From assembly GCF_022370755.2 (NCBI RefSeq), contig NZ_CP092364.2, forward strand, positions 4,278,001 to 4,342,000: DNA of 64,000 nucleotides. The letters are read 5' to 3'. The notes beneath the pieces are model-generated. The model saw nothing but the letters and a program-made list of their open reading frames with translations, was not told where the DNA came from and made no database searches. The stretch's first letter is position 1, and each line of letters starts with the position of its first letter. This document shows, one piece after another, positions 32,391-42,334 of the stretch. A program made the position numbers and the translations under genes. This stretch comes from Mycolicibacterium goodii. GTDB taxonomy: Bacteria; Actinomycetota; Actinomycetes; Mycobacteriales; Mycobacteriaceae.

Positions 32391-33409
32391 GCCACCTGGC
32401 CCCTGACGACGGGCAGGCCGGGATCGCTCGCAGCGTCCAGCGGCGACGGCCGTGCGCCTGCCGCGATCAGGTGCGCCGCGAACGACGCGATCATCGCGCC
32501 GTTGTCGGTGCACAGCCGCGGCCGCGGGACCCGCAGCGTCAGACCGGCGGCCGCACAGCGCTCCTCGGCGAGCTCACGCAGCCGCGAGTTGGCGGCCACC
32601 CCACCGGCGATCAGCAGCGTCGACACCCCGAGGTCGGTGGCGGCCCGCACGGCCTTGGCGGTCAGGACATCGGCGACCGATTCCTGGAAACCGGCGGCGA
32701 TGTCGGCGTGGGATGCGTCGGGATGAGTCTCGACGTAGCGGGCGACGGCGGTCTTGAGCCCCGAGAAGCTGAACGTGTACGGGTCGTCGCGGGGGCCGGT
32801 AATGCCGCGCGGGAACACGATGGCGTCGCGGTCACCCGTGCGGGCCAGCTCGTCGAGGACCTTGCCGCCGGGATAGCCGAGCCCGAGCAGGCGGGCCACC
32901 TTGTCGTAGGCCTCCCCCGCGGCGTCGTCGACGGTGCTGCCCAGTTCGACGATCGGCTCACCGAGCGAGCGCACGTGCAGCAGGTGGGTGTGTCCGCCGG
33001 AGACCAGCAGCCCGACACTCTCCGGCAGCGGCCCGTGGTCGTAGACGTCGGCGGCCAGGTGTCCACCGAGGTGGTTGACGCCGTAGAACGGCACACCCCA
33101 GCCCGCGGCGTAGGCCTTGGCCGCCGCGACCCCGACCAGCAGCGCACCGGCCAGTCCAGGGCCGATCGTGGCGGCGACGACGTCGGGCTTCACGATGCCT
33201 GCCGCATCGAGGGCGCGGCGCATCGTCGGTCCGAGCGCTTCGAGGTGGGCCCGCGACGCGATCTCGGGGACGACGCCGCCGAACCGCGCGTGTTCGTCGA
33301 CGCTGGAGGCGACCTCGTCGGCGAGCAGCGTCACCGTGCCGTCGTCGCTCAGCTCGGCGATCCCGACGCCGGTTTCGTCGCAGGAGCTTTCAATGGCCAG
33401 GATGATCAC
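32387..33409 (-). CDS. tsaD: tRNA N6-threonylcarbamoyladenosine transferase TsaD
   Basis: 340 residues from a GTG that overlaps the rimI stop (GTGA). It transfers the threonylcarbamoyl group to A37 of ANN-decoding tRNAs. Kae1/Gcp features: [14 protein letters not shown], the iron-binding HxxxH in [16 protein letters not shown], and the final metal Asp in CTDNGAM. It forms a complex with TsaB and TsaE, both encoded upstream in the same operon. Confidence 0.97.
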   Translation of the reverse strand: MIILAIESSCDETGVGIAELSDDGTVTLLADEVASSVDEHARFGGVVPEIASRAHLEALGPTMRRALDAAGIVKPDVVAATIGPGLAGALLVGVAAAKAYAAGWGVPFYGVNHLGGHLAADVYDHGPLPESVGLLVSGGHTHLLHVRSLGEPIVELGSTVDDAAGEAYDKVARLLGLGYPGGKVLDELARTGDRDAIVFPRGITGPRDDPYTFSFSGLKTAVARYVETHPDASHADIAAGFQESVADVLTAKAVRAATDLGVSTLLIAGGVAANSRLRELAEERCAAAGLTLRVPRPRLCTDNGAMIASFAAHLIAAGARPSPLDAASDPGLPVVRGQVA

Positions 33410-33882
33410 TTCGAGCCCTCCTGGGGCAGGCGTTGCATGGTGTAGGCGTCGGCTCCGCTGGCCCGGTAGTACCGCTTGCGCAGCCCGATCGTCACGAACC
33501 CGAGGCTCTCGTACAGTTTGATCGCCGGTTCGTTGTCGGTGCGGACTTCGAGGAACACCGTTCCGCGGGAGGCGAATTCGAGCAGCAGATGCATCATCGC
33601 CCGGCCGATGCCCCGCCCCTGGAACGCGGGGTCGACGCCGATGGTGTGGACCTCGTACTCGTAGGGCTCGACGCGGCCCAGCCGCGCGATGCCCGCGTAG
33701 CCGATGACCCTGCCGTCGCTGCGGGCCGCGACGTAGTGGTTGTGCTTGGCGGCCAGTTCGGCCAGGAACGCCCGCGCGGGCCACGGGTCGTCGCCGCCGA
33801 ACAACTGCCGTTCCAGCTCAGCGCAACGTTCGGCGTCGGCCCGGGTGAGCGGCGTGTACTCGATCGTCGCGTTGACACTCAT
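33406..33882 (-). CDS. rimI: GNAT acetyltransferase RimI
   Basis: 158 residues. GNAT fold with the acetyl-CoA loop [14 protein letters not shown] and the C-terminal [15 protein letters not shown]. RimI acetylates the N-terminus of ribosomal protein S18 and other proteins. Start and stop overlap tsaB and tsaD. The placement between tsaB and tsaD is conserved in actinobacteria. Confidence 0.94.
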   Translation of the reverse strand: MSVNATIEYTPLTRADAERCAELERQLFGGDDPWPARAFLAELAAKHNHYVAARSDGRVIGYAGIARLGRVEPYEYEVHTIGVDPAFQGRGIGRAMMHLLLEFASRGTVFLEVRTDNEPAIKLYESLGFVTIGLRKRYYRASGADAYTMQRLPQEGSK

Positions 33883-34535
33883 CGCCGTACCGCCTGCGAC
33901 GGTTTCGCGTCGGGCCTGCGCAGGTACAGCGGCACGAGAGGTTCGGCATGCTCCCAGTCGGTGACGGCGGCGACCAGCCCGGCCGGTGTCGGGTACACCT
34001 GCTCCAGCACCGGCAGGCCGAACAACGCGGCGTGCGCAGGTGATCCCGCGACCGCGGTGACGGGCGCATCCAGCAGGGCGGGCACGTCGGCGGGCGCGTT
34101 CACCGACGGGCCCGCGACGCGGACACCGTCGTGGTAGCGCGCCCAGTACACCTCGCGGCGACGCGCGTCGGTCACCACGAGGACGTCCCCGCTGGTGTCA
34201 CCGCCGATCGCATCGAGGCTGCACACACCGTGCACCGAGACACCGATGGCATGTGCGAACGCCGCGGCGCTGGCCATGCCGACGCGCAGACCGGTGAACG
34301 GGCCGGGTCCGCAGCCGACGACGACCGCGTCGAGATCCACGGCGGCGAGCCCGGCATCACCCAGCGCCGCGACGATGTTGGGGGTGAGCTGCTCAGCGTG
34401 GGCACGGGCATCGACGGTCACGCGTTCGGCGAGCGTCACCGGCGCCTCGCCGTCGGTCAGGCGCACCACGCCCGCACTCACGGCGGGCGTCGCGGTGTCG
34501 ATGGTCAGGACCGTGCGCGTCACGTCCGGCTCCAA
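33879..34535 (-). CDS. tsaB: tRNA threonylcarbamoyladenosine biosynthesis protein TsaB
   Basis: 218 residues. ASKHA-fold partner of TsaD, without the metal site: LTIDTATPAVSAGVV, VVVGCGPGPFTGLRVG, VTDARRREVYWARY. The ATG at 34535 gives the N-terminal length of the M. tuberculosis protein. A GTG at 34523 would instead make the GTGA overlap with tsaE that is typical of this operon. Confidence 0.95.
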   Translation of the reverse strand: MEPDVTRTVLTIDTATPAVSAGVVRLTDGEAPVTLAERVTVDARAHAEQLTPNIVAALGDAGLAAVDLDAVVVGCGPGPFTGLRVGMASAAAFAHAIGVSVHGVCSLDAIGGDTSGDVLVVTDARRREVYWARYHDGVRVAGPSVNAPADVPALLDAPVTAVAGSPAHAALFGLPVLEQVYPTPAGLVAAVTDWEHAEPLVPLYLRRPDAKPSQAVRR

Positions 34536-35011
34536 TGCCAGGTCACTGTGCGGGTGTCGGTGTCGGACCCGCGGTCGATATGGATGTCGAGATGACTTTC
34601 CGACAGGCGTTCGGCCAGCCCCTCACCCCACTCGACGACCACGACCGCATCGTCGAGGTCGGTGTCGAGGTCGAGTGCGTCGAGTTCGCCGAGCAGATCG
34701 GCGCCGGGTTGGTCGAGCAGCCGGTACATGTCGACGTGCACCATCGGGGGCCTACCCGGTTGGCGGGCCCGGTGCACACGGGCCAGCACGAACGTCGGCG
34801 ACACCACGGGCCCCTCGACATCCATCGCCATGGCGATCCCCTTGGCCAGCACGGTCTTTCCCGCGCCCAACGGACCGGACAGCACCACGACGTCACCGGC
34901 CCTCAGGTGGGCGCCCAACTGCGCGCCCAACGCGACGGTGTCCTGCGCGGTGGCCGGTTGCGCGGTGCCGTCGGTTCGTGCGGTGCTGCGGCCGTCCACG
35001 CGCTCAGCCAT
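34520..35011 (-). CDS. tsaE: tRNA threonylcarbamoyladenosine biosynthesis ATPase TsaE
   Basis: 163 residues. P-loop LSGPLGAGKTVLAKG, SPTFVL switch, HVDMYRL and the catalytic VVVVEWGEG. It regulates the TsaB-TsaD complex by ATP hydrolysis. Its start overlaps the stop of the hydrolase gene upstream by 8 nt and its end overlaps tsaB. Confidence 0.95.
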   Translation of the reverse strand: MAERVDGRSTARTDGTAQPATAQDTVALGAQLGAHLRAGDVVVLSGPLGAGKTVLAKGIAMAMDVEGPVVSPTFVLARVHRARQPGRPPMVHVDMYRLLDQPGADLLGELDALDLDTDLDDAVVVVEWGEGLAERLSESHLDIHIDRGSDTDTRTVTWHWSRT

Positions 35012-36089
35012 TGGTCCGCACCCGGTTGCGCACCCGGCGCGCCAACGCGACGAGTTTCGACGGGGTCGCGCGCTCGACCAGACGTACCAGCGCGTCGTCG
35101 ATCACTTCAGGCTCCTCAAGCTGCACGAGATGTCCCGCTCCCCCGACGACCACCAGTTCGGATTTCGGCAACTTCGCGGCCATGGCCTTGGAGTATTCCA
35201 CCGGTGTGAGCAGGTCACGATCACCGCACGCGATCAGCGTCGGCACCGTGGCCAGGACATCCAGCGCCGCGGTCTCGTCGTGCACCTCGAGCGCGTGGAG
35301 GAACTCCACCAGCGTGGTGATCGGCGTGCCGTGCATCATGTCCGCCGCGAACGCCGCGACACTCGGGCTCACCAGTTCGTCGCCGAACGAACCCGCCTGC
35401 AGGATCGGCGCGATCAACGACCGCGCGGCGCCGCGGCTGCGGTGTACGAGTTGGGGCGCGTAGCGCGCGGTGAACCGCACGGCCTCCAGCGCCGGGTTGC
35501 GCAGGATCTCCCCCAGCGGGGATCGGTCGACGCCCTCGGCTGCCGACGCGATGAGCGCCACCCCGACGATGCGGGAGGCGTACCGCTGCCGATACTGCCG
35601 GGCGTGTGACAGCACGGTCATACCGCCCATCGAGTGTCCAACCAGCACCACGGGTCCGCGTGGTGCCGTCACGGCCAGAACCGATTCCAGGTCCTGGCCG
35701 AGCTGTTCGACGGTGTAGGTGTCCGGCGACGCCTCGCCCGATCGTCCGTGACCGCGCTGGTCGTAGAACACCATCCGGACCTGCTCGCCCCACTGCTCGG
35801 CCAGGCGTACCCGCTGGAAGTGGAAGGCGCTCATGCGCAGACAGAAGCCGTGGGCGAACACGACGGTCAGCGGCGCGTTCTCGGGTCCGACCTCACGCAC
35901 CGCGAGCGGCACACCGTCGGCGGTGGTGACCACCGAGCTGCGGTCGGCGTCGAGCTTGTCGAAATCCTCACCGGCGTAGGGATCTTCCTTGCTCACCCGC
36001 AGGGTGAGCGACCGCGCGAGCGACACCCCGGCCACGGTGCCGACAGCGGCCAACCCGGCCACGCCGGCGAGCCATCGCGCGTTACCCAA
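35004..36089 (-). CDS. Alpha/beta hydrolase
   Basis: 361 residues if read from a TTG at 36089 that overlaps the end of alr. No ATG or GTG is available near the N-terminal hydrophobic segment ([20 protein letters not shown]), which may anchor the protein in the membrane. Catalytic triad: Ser in GHSMGG, Asp in CGDRDLLT and His in [12 protein letters not shown]. The substrate is unknown. The gene lies between alr and tsaE in mycobacteria generally. Confidence 0.88.
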   Translation of the reverse strand: MGNARWLAGVAGLAAVGTVAGVSLARSLTLRVSKEDPYAGEDFDKLDADRSSVVTTADGVPLAVREVGPENAPLTVVFAHGFCLRMSAFHFQRVRLAEQWGEQVRMVFYDQRGHGRSGEASPDTYTVEQLGQDLESVLAVTAPRGPVVLVGHSMGGMTVLSHARQYRQRYASRIVGVALIASAAEGVDRSPLGEILRNPALEAVRFTARYAPQLVHRSRGAARSLIAPILQAGSFGDELVSPSVAAFAADMMHGTPITTLVEFLHALEVHDETAALDVLATVPTLIACGDRDLLTPVEYSKAMAAKLPKSELVVVGGAGHLVQLEEPEVIDDALVRLVERATPSKLVALARRVRNRVRTNG

Positions 36090-37254
36090 TATTGTGTCCC
36101 ACCGGAATATAGGTGCGCGTGACGCGTCCGCGCGGGCTCGTGACGACCTCGTAGTGGATGGTGTCGAGCAGTTCGGCCCAGTCCTGCGCGGTCGGTTCAC
36201 CCTGGGTGCCGGGGCCGAACAGGATCGCGTCGTCGCCCACGGCCACGTCGGTGGCGTCGGGTCCGAGGTCAACCACGAACTGGTCCATGCAGATCCGGCC
36301 GACGGCCGGCCTGCGTTTGCCCTTGATGAGCACGTCGATGCGTCCACTCAGCGCGCGGTAGACGCCGTCGGCATAGCCGATCGGCAGCAGCGCGAGCATG
36401 GTGTCGCGGTTGGCCACCCACCGGTGCCCGTAGGACACGCCGTCGCCTGCGCGCACCGATCGCACAAGCGCCACGGGACATTTCAGGGTCATCGCGGGCC
36501 GCAGGCCCATGTCGCCACGCTCGGGGATCGGGCTGAGGCCGTACAGCGCGATACCGGGACGCACCATCTCGAAGGCCATGTCGGGCCGCGTCATCGCCGC
36601 GGGCGAGTTGCACAGGTGCGTCAACTCGTAGTCCACCCCGCGCTCGCGGGCGAACGCGCGCATGTCGGTCAACCGCTGCGCCTGCAGGTCGTTGAACGGG
36701 TTCTCCGGATCGTCGCCGTGCACGAGGTGGCTCATCAGGCCGTGTACTCGGATCGCGCCGTCGGCCTCGGCGCGGCGCAGGGCGTCGAGCACCGCGGGAT
36801 AGTCGGCGGCGCCGACCCCGTTGCGGCTGAGCCCGGTGTCGACCTTGACGGTCACCGTCGCGGTGCGGCCGACCTCGGCCGCGGCCGCCACCACCTGTTC
36901 CAGTTGTCGGCCCGACGAGACCGCGACCTCGATGTCGGCCGCGATGGCCGGGGCGAAATCGGTGCCTGGCGGATGCAGCCACGCCAGGACCGGCGCCGTG
37001 ATGCCCCCCGCACGCAGCGCGAGTGCCTCAGGGAGGGTCGCCACCCCGATCGCGGCGGCGCCGGCGGCCAACGCGGTGCGGGCCACCGGGAGCGCCCCGT
37101 GACCGTAGGCGTCGGCCTTGACCACCGCCATCACGCTCGCCGAACCGGCGAGTTCCCGCAGGACGCGCACATTGTGGTCGATGGCGCCCAGATCGATCAC
37201 CGCCTGCGCCGACGCCTGCGGGGTCAGCGGTGTCATGGGCTCGGTGGTCTGCAT
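36082..37254 (-). CDS. alr: Alanine racemase
   Basis: 390 residues from ATG 37254, picked over ATGs at 37260 and 37275 because GGAG lies 8 nt upstream of it. PLP-dependent fold-III enzyme that makes D-alanine for peptidoglycan and the target of D-cycloserine. PLP lysine K46 is in [10 protein letters not shown] and the second catalytic Tyr in VSYGHRW. It heads the operon alr-hydrolase-tsaE-tsaB-rimI-tsaD-SnoaL. Confidence 0.97.
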   Translation of the reverse strand: MQTTEPMTPLTPQASAQAVIDLGAIDHNVRVLRELAGSASVMAVVKADAYGHGALPVARTALAAGAAAIGVATLPEALALRAGGITAPVLAWLHPPGTDFAPAIAADIEVAVSSGRQLEQVVAAAAEVGRTATVTVKVDTGLSRNGVGAADYPAVLDALRRAEADGAIRVHGLMSHLVHGDDPENPFNDLQAQRLTDMRAFARERGVDYELTHLCNSPAAMTRPDMAFEMVRPGIALYGLSPIPERGDMGLRPAMTLKCPVALVRSVRAGDGVSYGHRWVANRDTMLALLPIGYADGVYRALSGRIDVLIKGKRRPAVGRICMDQFVVDLGPDATDVAVGDDAILFGPGTQGEPTAQDWAELLDTIHYEVVTSPRGRVTRTYIPVGHNIG

Positions 37255-37315
37255 CGTCATGTCTCCGGCGACCATTGTCCCAGAGCGTGCGGCCGGACGG
37301 TTGGGCGCTCGGTCT

Positions 37316-37951
37316 CTACAGCCGGATATGACGCGCGGTGACGGCGATGCGACGCAACCGCGCCCGCACCGCGCCGTCGGTGTTCGGCGCCAACGACACC
37401 CCCGCGATGCCCGCTATGCGCTCGGCCACCTCGGGTATGCCGAGGTCGTCGGTCCAGATCTGGTCGGCGAACTCCGGGCGCGCCAGGCTCTCCAGGCCGC
37501 GGTCCAGCCGTTCGACCGCGAACGCTTCTCTGCGCAGCGCCGCGTCCTGCCTACCGGCCCTCCGCAGCAGTCCGCCGAAGCCGAGACCACGATCACTCAA
37601 CCGGTTCAACACCGTCTCGCGCCTCGCCAACAGCGCGAAATGGAAGACGTCATGGCCCACGTCGCGCAGGCGGCCGACGGTCTCGGTGAAGTAGCGCGGT
37701 TCGATGACGGTCATCGGCACGATCACCGGCCCGTCGTACTGCCGCAACGTGCTGTCGAGTACCTCGAACACTCCTTGCCGCCACGCCGGCAGATCCTGGA
37801 AGTCACGTCGCAACTGTCGCGGCATCGTGCGGTGCAGCCCATATCCGACGAACTCGGGATCGCAGACGACGCTGCCGCTCAGTCGGCGGTGCAATTCGAA
37901 CGCGGTCTGGGTCTTGCCGACACCGAACGGGCCGTTGATCCACAGCAGCAC
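37316..37951 (-). CDS. P-loop kinase-like protein (TmrB/AAA type)
   Basis: 211 residues, GTG start. Walker [13 protein letters not shown] at the very N-terminus. The next motifs ([27 protein letters not shown]) recall TmrB-type tunicamycin-resistance proteins and nucleotide kinases. No Walker B of the ABC type. It is 10 nt before gadB's stop and may be co-transcribed with nnrD-gadB. Substrate unknown. Confidence 0.82.
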   Translation of the reverse strand: MLLWINGPFGVGKTQTAFELHRRLSGSVVCDPEFVGYGLHRTMPRQLRRDFQDLPAWRQGVFEVLDSTLRQYDGPVIVPMTVIEPRYFTETVGRLRDVGHDVFHFALLARRETVLNRLSDRGLGFGGLLRRAGRQDAALRREAFAVERLDRGLESLARPEFADQIWTDDLGIPEVAERIAGIAGVSLAPNTDGAVRARLRRIAVTARHIRL

Positions 37952-37961
37952 GCGCCCAAGG

Positions 37962-39353
37962 TTAATGCGCGAACGGCTGCACCTCGTCGAACTGCCCGCC
38001 CGGCTTCAATTCGTCGAGATGCTTGAGCACCGTGATGATGTCGTCCTTGAGTGCCCTGGCGAGGTCGGCGGAAAAGCCTTCGCGGACCACGACGCGCAGC
38101 ACCACGACGTCCTCGGCGCCCTCGGGCATGGTGTAGGCGGGCACCTGCCAGCCGTGCGCCCGCAGTGCCTGGGAGATGTCGAACTCGGTGTAGCCGGGAT
38201 CGCCTTTGAGCCGGAACGCCACGACCGGGATGGCCGATCCGTCGGAGATGAGCTCGAAGTGCTCGCTGTCGCGCAGTTCGTCACCGAGCCACCGCGCGGT
38301 CTGTGACAGGCACTGCATGACCTGGGTGTAGCCGGCCCGGCCGAGCCGCAGGAAGTTGTAGTACTGGCCCACCACCTGGTTGCCGGGCCGCGAGAAGTTC
38401 AGCGTGAAAGTCGGCATGTCGCCACCCAGGTAGTTCACGCGGAACACCAGTTCCTCGGGCAGGTGATCCTTGTTGCGCCACACCACGAATCCGACGCCGG
38501 GATAGGTCAGTCCGTACTTGTGGCCGCTGACGTTGATCGACACCACGCGGGGCAGCCGGAAGTCCCACACCAGATCGGGATGGATGAACGGCACGACGAA
38601 TCCGCCACTGGCCCCGTCGACATGCACCGGCACGTCCACACCGCCGCCCGCGGCGAGTTTGTCGAGGGCCTCACAGATCTCGGCGACCGGTTCGAGCTCA
38701 CCGGTGTAGGTGGTGCCGAGGATCGCGACCACGCCGATGGTGTCCTCGTCGACCGCGTCGAGGACCTGCTCGGGAGTGATGACGTAGCGGCCCTCTGCCA
38801 TCGGCAGGTAGCGCGGTTCGACGTCGAAATAGCGGCAGAACTTCTCCCACACCACCTGGACGTTGGCTCCCATCACCAGATTCGGTGTGCGCCCCTGCCA
38901 TTCCCCGCCGTTTTCCTCGAGCTTCTGCCGCCAGCGCCACTTCATCGCCAACCCGGCCAGCATCACGGCCTCGCTCGACCCGATCGTCGACACCCCGACC
39001 GCGCTCGACGGGTCGTCGTCGCGCAGATCCTCGGCGTGGAACAGATCGGCGACCATCGACACGCAGCGGGCCTCGATCGCCGCGGTCGCCGGGTACTCGT
39101 CCTTGTCGATCATGTTCTTGTCGAACGTCTCGGCCATGAGCTTCTCGGCCTCGGGATCCATCCACGTCGTGACGAACGTCGCCAGGTTCAGCCGCGAACT
39201 GCCGTCGAGCATCAACTCGTCGTGGATGAACCGGTAGGCCGCAGCCGGATCCATCGCCTCGTCGGGCAGGCGCAGCGACGGCACGGGCGCCATCGCCAAC
39301 CGCCCGGTGTACGCCGGCGCGACATGCGGACCGCGACTGTGCTTGTGCGACAT
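37962..39353 (-). CDS. gadB: Glutamate decarboxylase
   Basis: 463 residues from ATG 39353. A GAAAGGA site precedes it and the N-terminus then aligns with Rv3432c as I recall it. A GTG at 39377 overlapping nnrD is an alternative. PLP group II decarboxylase: SGHKYG lysine, HVDGASGG aspartate, STIGSSEAVMLAG. It converts glutamate to GABA, consuming a proton; used for acid resistance or the GABA shunt. No antiporter (gadC) is nearby, so a metabolic role is more likely. Confidence 0.95.
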   Translation of the reverse strand: MSHKHSRGPHVAPAYTGRLAMAPVPSLRLPDEAMDPAAAYRFIHDELMLDGSSRLNLATFVTTWMDPEAEKLMAETFDKNMIDKDEYPATAAIEARCVSMVADLFHAEDLRDDDPSSAVGVSTIGSSEAVMLAGLAMKWRWRQKLEENGGEWQGRTPNLVMGANVQVVWEKFCRYFDVEPRYLPMAEGRYVITPEQVLDAVDEDTIGVVAILGTTYTGELEPVAEICEALDKLAAGGGVDVPVHVDGASGGFVVPFIHPDLVWDFRLPRVVSINVSGHKYGLTYPGVGFVVWRNKDHLPEELVFRVNYLGGDMPTFTLNFSRPGNQVVGQYYNFLRLGRAGYTQVMQCLSQTARWLGDELRDSEHFELISDGSAIPVVAFRLKGDPGYTEFDISQALRAHGWQVPAYTMPEGAEDVVVLRVVVREGFSADLARALKDDIITVLKHLDELKPGGQFDEVQPFAH

Positions 39354-39373
39354 GGAGTGTCCTTTCGAGGTGC

Positions 39374-40786
39374 TCACAGGGCCGCGATCGCGGCCCTGAC
39401 ATGTTCGAGGATGCGGGAAGCCGATGTGGGCACCGGACGTGGCCCGGCGTCGGCCGCGGACAGGTTCGCGGCCCGCGCGTGCACGAACGCAGCGGCCGCG
39501 GCGGCCGCGGGCGCGGGCAGGCCCGCGGCCAGCAGCGCGCCGATGATGCCCGACAGGACGTCACCGGAACCCGCCGTCGCGGCCCAGGACTGTCCGGCTG
39601 GGTTGAGGTACGTCGCCGCTCCGGGTGTCGCGATCACTGTGACGTTGCCTTTGAGCAGCAGCGTCACCCCCAACCGCTCAGCGATATCCCGGGCCGCGGC
39701 AACCCGGTCGGCCCCCGGCGGAGCACCGGCCAGCCGTTCGTACTCGCCGGCGTGGGGCGTGAGCACGGTTGGCGCACTGCGTCCGGCCACCGCCGCGGGA
39801 TCGGCGGCCAGCAGGGTCAGGGCGTCGGCGTCGGCGATGACGGGTAGATCGGTCTCCAACGCGAACCGCAGCGCCGCCTTGGCGGTGTCGTCGGTGCCGA
39901 GACCCGGGCCGACCACCCACGCCTGCACGCGGCCCGCGTCCTGCGGGGTTGGGGCGGCGACCACCTCCGGCCAGTGCGCGAGCACCTGCTGCGCGGCGCT
40001 GCCGGCGTAGCGCACCATGCCCGACGTCGCGGCGACGGCCGCGCCGGTGCTGAGCACCGCGGCACCCGGGTAGGTCGCCGAACCGGACAGCACCCCGGTG
40101 ACGCCTTGTGTGTACTTGTCGTCGTGCGGACCGGGCACCGGCCACAGTGCCCGCACGTCGTCGGCCTCGAAGGACGCGAGGTCGGTTGGCGCGAGGTCGA
40201 GGCCGATGTCCACCAGTTCGACGCGACCACATTTGCCCAGCGCGTGTACGGGCTTGAGCCCGCCGAACGTCACGGTGAGCGCCGCGTTCACGTGCGGGCC
40301 GTCGGTGGCGCCGGTCTGCACGTCGATGCCGCTGGGGATGTCGACGGCGACGACGGGCGCGCCGGTTCCTGCGAAGATCTCCGCCGCGGCGGGTCGCAGC
40401 GGTCCGCGTCCGGAGATGCCGACCACGCCGTCGATCACCAGATCGGTTGCCGGCCCGACGAACTGCACGATGTTCCCGCCGGAGCGCCGGAACGCCGCGA
40501 GCGCTTCGGCATGGGTGCGATCCGGGTTGAGCAGAACCGCGTCGGCGGCCACACCACGACGGCGCAGGAACGTCGCGGCCCACAACGCGTCGCCGCCGTT
40601 GTCGCCTGAGCCCACCACGGCGCACACGCGCCTGCCTGCGACGGCACCCGTGCGGGCACGCAGTTCCCGCAGTATCGCGGTGGCCAGGCCGTAGGCGGCG
40701 CGACGCATCAGGGCCCCGTCGGGCAGCGTTGCCAACAGCGGTGCCTCGGCTTCACGGATCGCGTCGGCGGAGTAGTAGTACCGCAT
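39374..40786 (-). CDS. nnrD: Bifunctional NAD(P)H-hydrate repair enzyme
   Basis: 470 residues, two domains. The N-terminal YjeF epimerase (about 1-210) has VGSGDNGGDALWAATFLRRRG. The C-terminal ADP/ATP-dependent dehydratase (about 225-465) has VLTPHAGEYERL and GSGDVLSGIIGALL. Together they reverse the accidental hydration of NADH and NADPH. It is the counterpart of Rv3433c and is co-transcribed with gadB. Confidence 0.95.
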   Translation of the reverse strand: MRYYYSADAIREAEAPLLATLPDGALMRRAAYGLATAILRELRARTGAVAGRRVCAVVGSGDNGGDALWAATFLRRRGVAADAVLLNPDRTHAEALAAFRRSGGNIVQFVGPATDLVIDGVVGISGRGPLRPAAAEIFAGTGAPVVAVDIPSGIDVQTGATDGPHVNAALTVTFGGLKPVHALGKCGRVELVDIGLDLAPTDLASFEADDVRALWPVPGPHDDKYTQGVTGVLSGSATYPGAAVLSTGAAVAATSGMVRYAGSAAQQVLAHWPEVVAAPTPQDAGRVQAWVVGPGLGTDDTAKAALRFALETDLPVIADADALTLLAADPAAVAGRSAPTVLTPHAGEYERLAGAPPGADRVAAARDIAERLGVTLLLKGNVTVIATPGAATYLNPAGQSWAATAGSGDVLSGIIGALLAAGLPAPAAAAAAAFVHARAANLSAADAGPRPVPTSASRILEHVRAAIAAL

Positions 40787-40864
40787 CAGCCCCCATCCCG
40801 CTCGACGTGTCCGCGCGTCAACAGGTTACGTGCGTTCGCTCGCAGGGGGCAGGATTTGGTGGCG

Positions 40865-42277
40865 TCACCCGGCGATCCGCGCGATGATCGCCCCCGCCTC
40901 GCGTAACCGGTCCGGCGGTTGCGAGGCATAGCCGAGAACCAGACCGGGCGGTCCGGGTAGCCGCCGATGCCACGACAGCGGGTGCACCAGCACACCGGCG
41001 CGGCGCAGTTCATCAGCCAGGGCCACGTCATCGACGTCGGCGGGCAGGGTGGCCAACAGGTGCAGTCCCGCGGCGACTCCGCTCACCCTGGCGGCCGGTA
41101 GCGCGGTGGCAAGGGTTTCGAGCAACGCGTCCCGCCTGGCGCGGTGCCGGGCGCGGACCAGCCGGATGTGGCGGTCGTATTCGCCGGATTCCAACAGCCG
41201 TGCCAGCACGAGCTGAGGCACGGTCGGGCTGCCGAGATCCGTGGCGTGCTTGGCGGCCACGAGGTCGGGGTGCCGCCGCCGCGGCGCAACCAGCCAGCCC
41301 AGCCGCAACGCCGGCGCCAGGCTCTTGGAGGTGCTGCCCGCGTAGGCGATGCGCTCGGGCGCCGAAGGGTGCAGTGCCGGAACGGGGGCCCGGTCGTAGC
41401 GGTACTCGGCGTCGTAGTCGTCTTCGATCACCAGCTCGCCGTCCCAGGCGAGCAGTTCGCGGCGCCGCCGCGGGCCGAGCACGACGCCGGTCGGGAACTG
41501 GTGGGCCGGCGTGAGAAACACTGCGGCCGCGCCAGTTTCACCCAGCGACTGCACCTGGATACCCTCATCGTCGACGGGCACCGGCATTGCCCGCAGGCCC
41601 CAGTACTCGAGTTCGTCGACGGCACCGCGCGAGCCGGGATCCTCGACCGCGATGGCGTCGAGACCTTCGCGCCGCAATTGCTGAGCCAACAGCGCCACGG
41701 CCTGCGCCACCCCGGCGACCACGAGGATGTCATCGGGATCGACGCGCAGTCCGCGCGTGCGGCCGAGCCACGGCGCCAGTGCCGCCCGCAACCGGGGATG
41801 TCCACGCGGATCGCCGTAGCCGAGATCTTCCGGTGCGGTCTCCGAAAGCACCGCCCGTTCGGCTCGCAACCAGGTGCTGCGCGGAAACGCCGACAGATCG
41901 GGCACGCCGGGTGAGAGGTCGATGCCCTCGCCGGTGGGCAGCCGTGGCCGCGGGAGACGAGGCCGGTCGAGCGGCGCGGCGGTGCGGGCGCGTCGCGGTG
42001 GCCGGACCGGTCTCGCGAGCACGCGGGTGCCGCCGCCGGTTCGTCCGCTCACCAGGCCTTCATCGGCGAGCCGACGGTACGCCTCGACGACCACACCGCG
42101 CGACACCGCCAGCTCGTCGGCGAGGATGCGAGTGGCCGGCAGCCGGACACCGGGGGTCAGCCGGCCATCGGCAATCGCGCCGCGCAGGGCGTCCACGAGC
42201 CAGCTGGTGAGGCCACGCGCGGGCGCAGGCGCCGGGTCGAGCTGCAGAAAATCGGCCCCGCGTGCCATTTGGTCCAT
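40865..42277 (-). CDS. MocR-type (GntR/aminotransferase fusion) regulator
   Basis: 470 residues from ATG 42277. Winged-helix GntR domain at 20-90 (TSWLVDALRGAIADGRLTPGVRLPATRILADELAVSRG) fused to a fold-I aminotransferase domain with the PLP lysine motif YAGSTSKSLAPALRLGW. MocR/PdxR proteins use bound PLP adducts to switch a divergent gene. The divergent neighbour is an EamA transporter, and the 57-nt gap carries TTGGTG repeats, so local control of that exporter is likely. Confidence 0.92.
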   Translation of the reverse strand: MDQMARGADFLQLDPAPAPARGLTSWLVDALRGAIADGRLTPGVRLPATRILADELAVSRGVVVEAYRRLADEGLVSGRTGGGTRVLARPVRPPRRARTAAPLDRPRLPRPRLPTGEGIDLSPGVPDLSAFPRSTWLRAERAVLSETAPEDLGYGDPRGHPRLRAALAPWLGRTRGLRVDPDDILVVAGVAQAVALLAQQLRREGLDAIAVEDPGSRGAVDELEYWGLRAMPVPVDDEGIQVQSLGETGAAAVFLTPAHQFPTGVVLGPRRRRELLAWDGELVIEDDYDAEYRYDRAPVPALHPSAPERIAYAGSTSKSLAPALRLGWLVAPRRRHPDLVAAKHATDLGSPTVPQLVLARLLESGEYDRHIRLVRARHRARRDALLETLATALPAARVSGVAAGLHLLATLPADVDDVALADELRRAGVLVHPLSWHRRLPGPPGLVLGYASQPPDRLREAGAIIARIAG

Positions 42278-42286
42278 TAGAGAAGT

Positions 42287-42308
42287 CCAAACTTGGTGCT
42301 GTTTGGTG
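42287..42308. promoter_or_regulatory. MocR-type operator candidates
   Basis: CCAAAC (42287-42292) and GTTTGG (42301-42306) form an inverted repeat. TTGGTG occurs twice, 10 bp apart (42293-42298 and 42303-42308). MocR proteins commonly bind direct plus inverted repeats between divergent genes. Confidence 0.5.
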
Positions 42309-42334
42309 AACCATCCTGGCCCGACCATGGGTTC

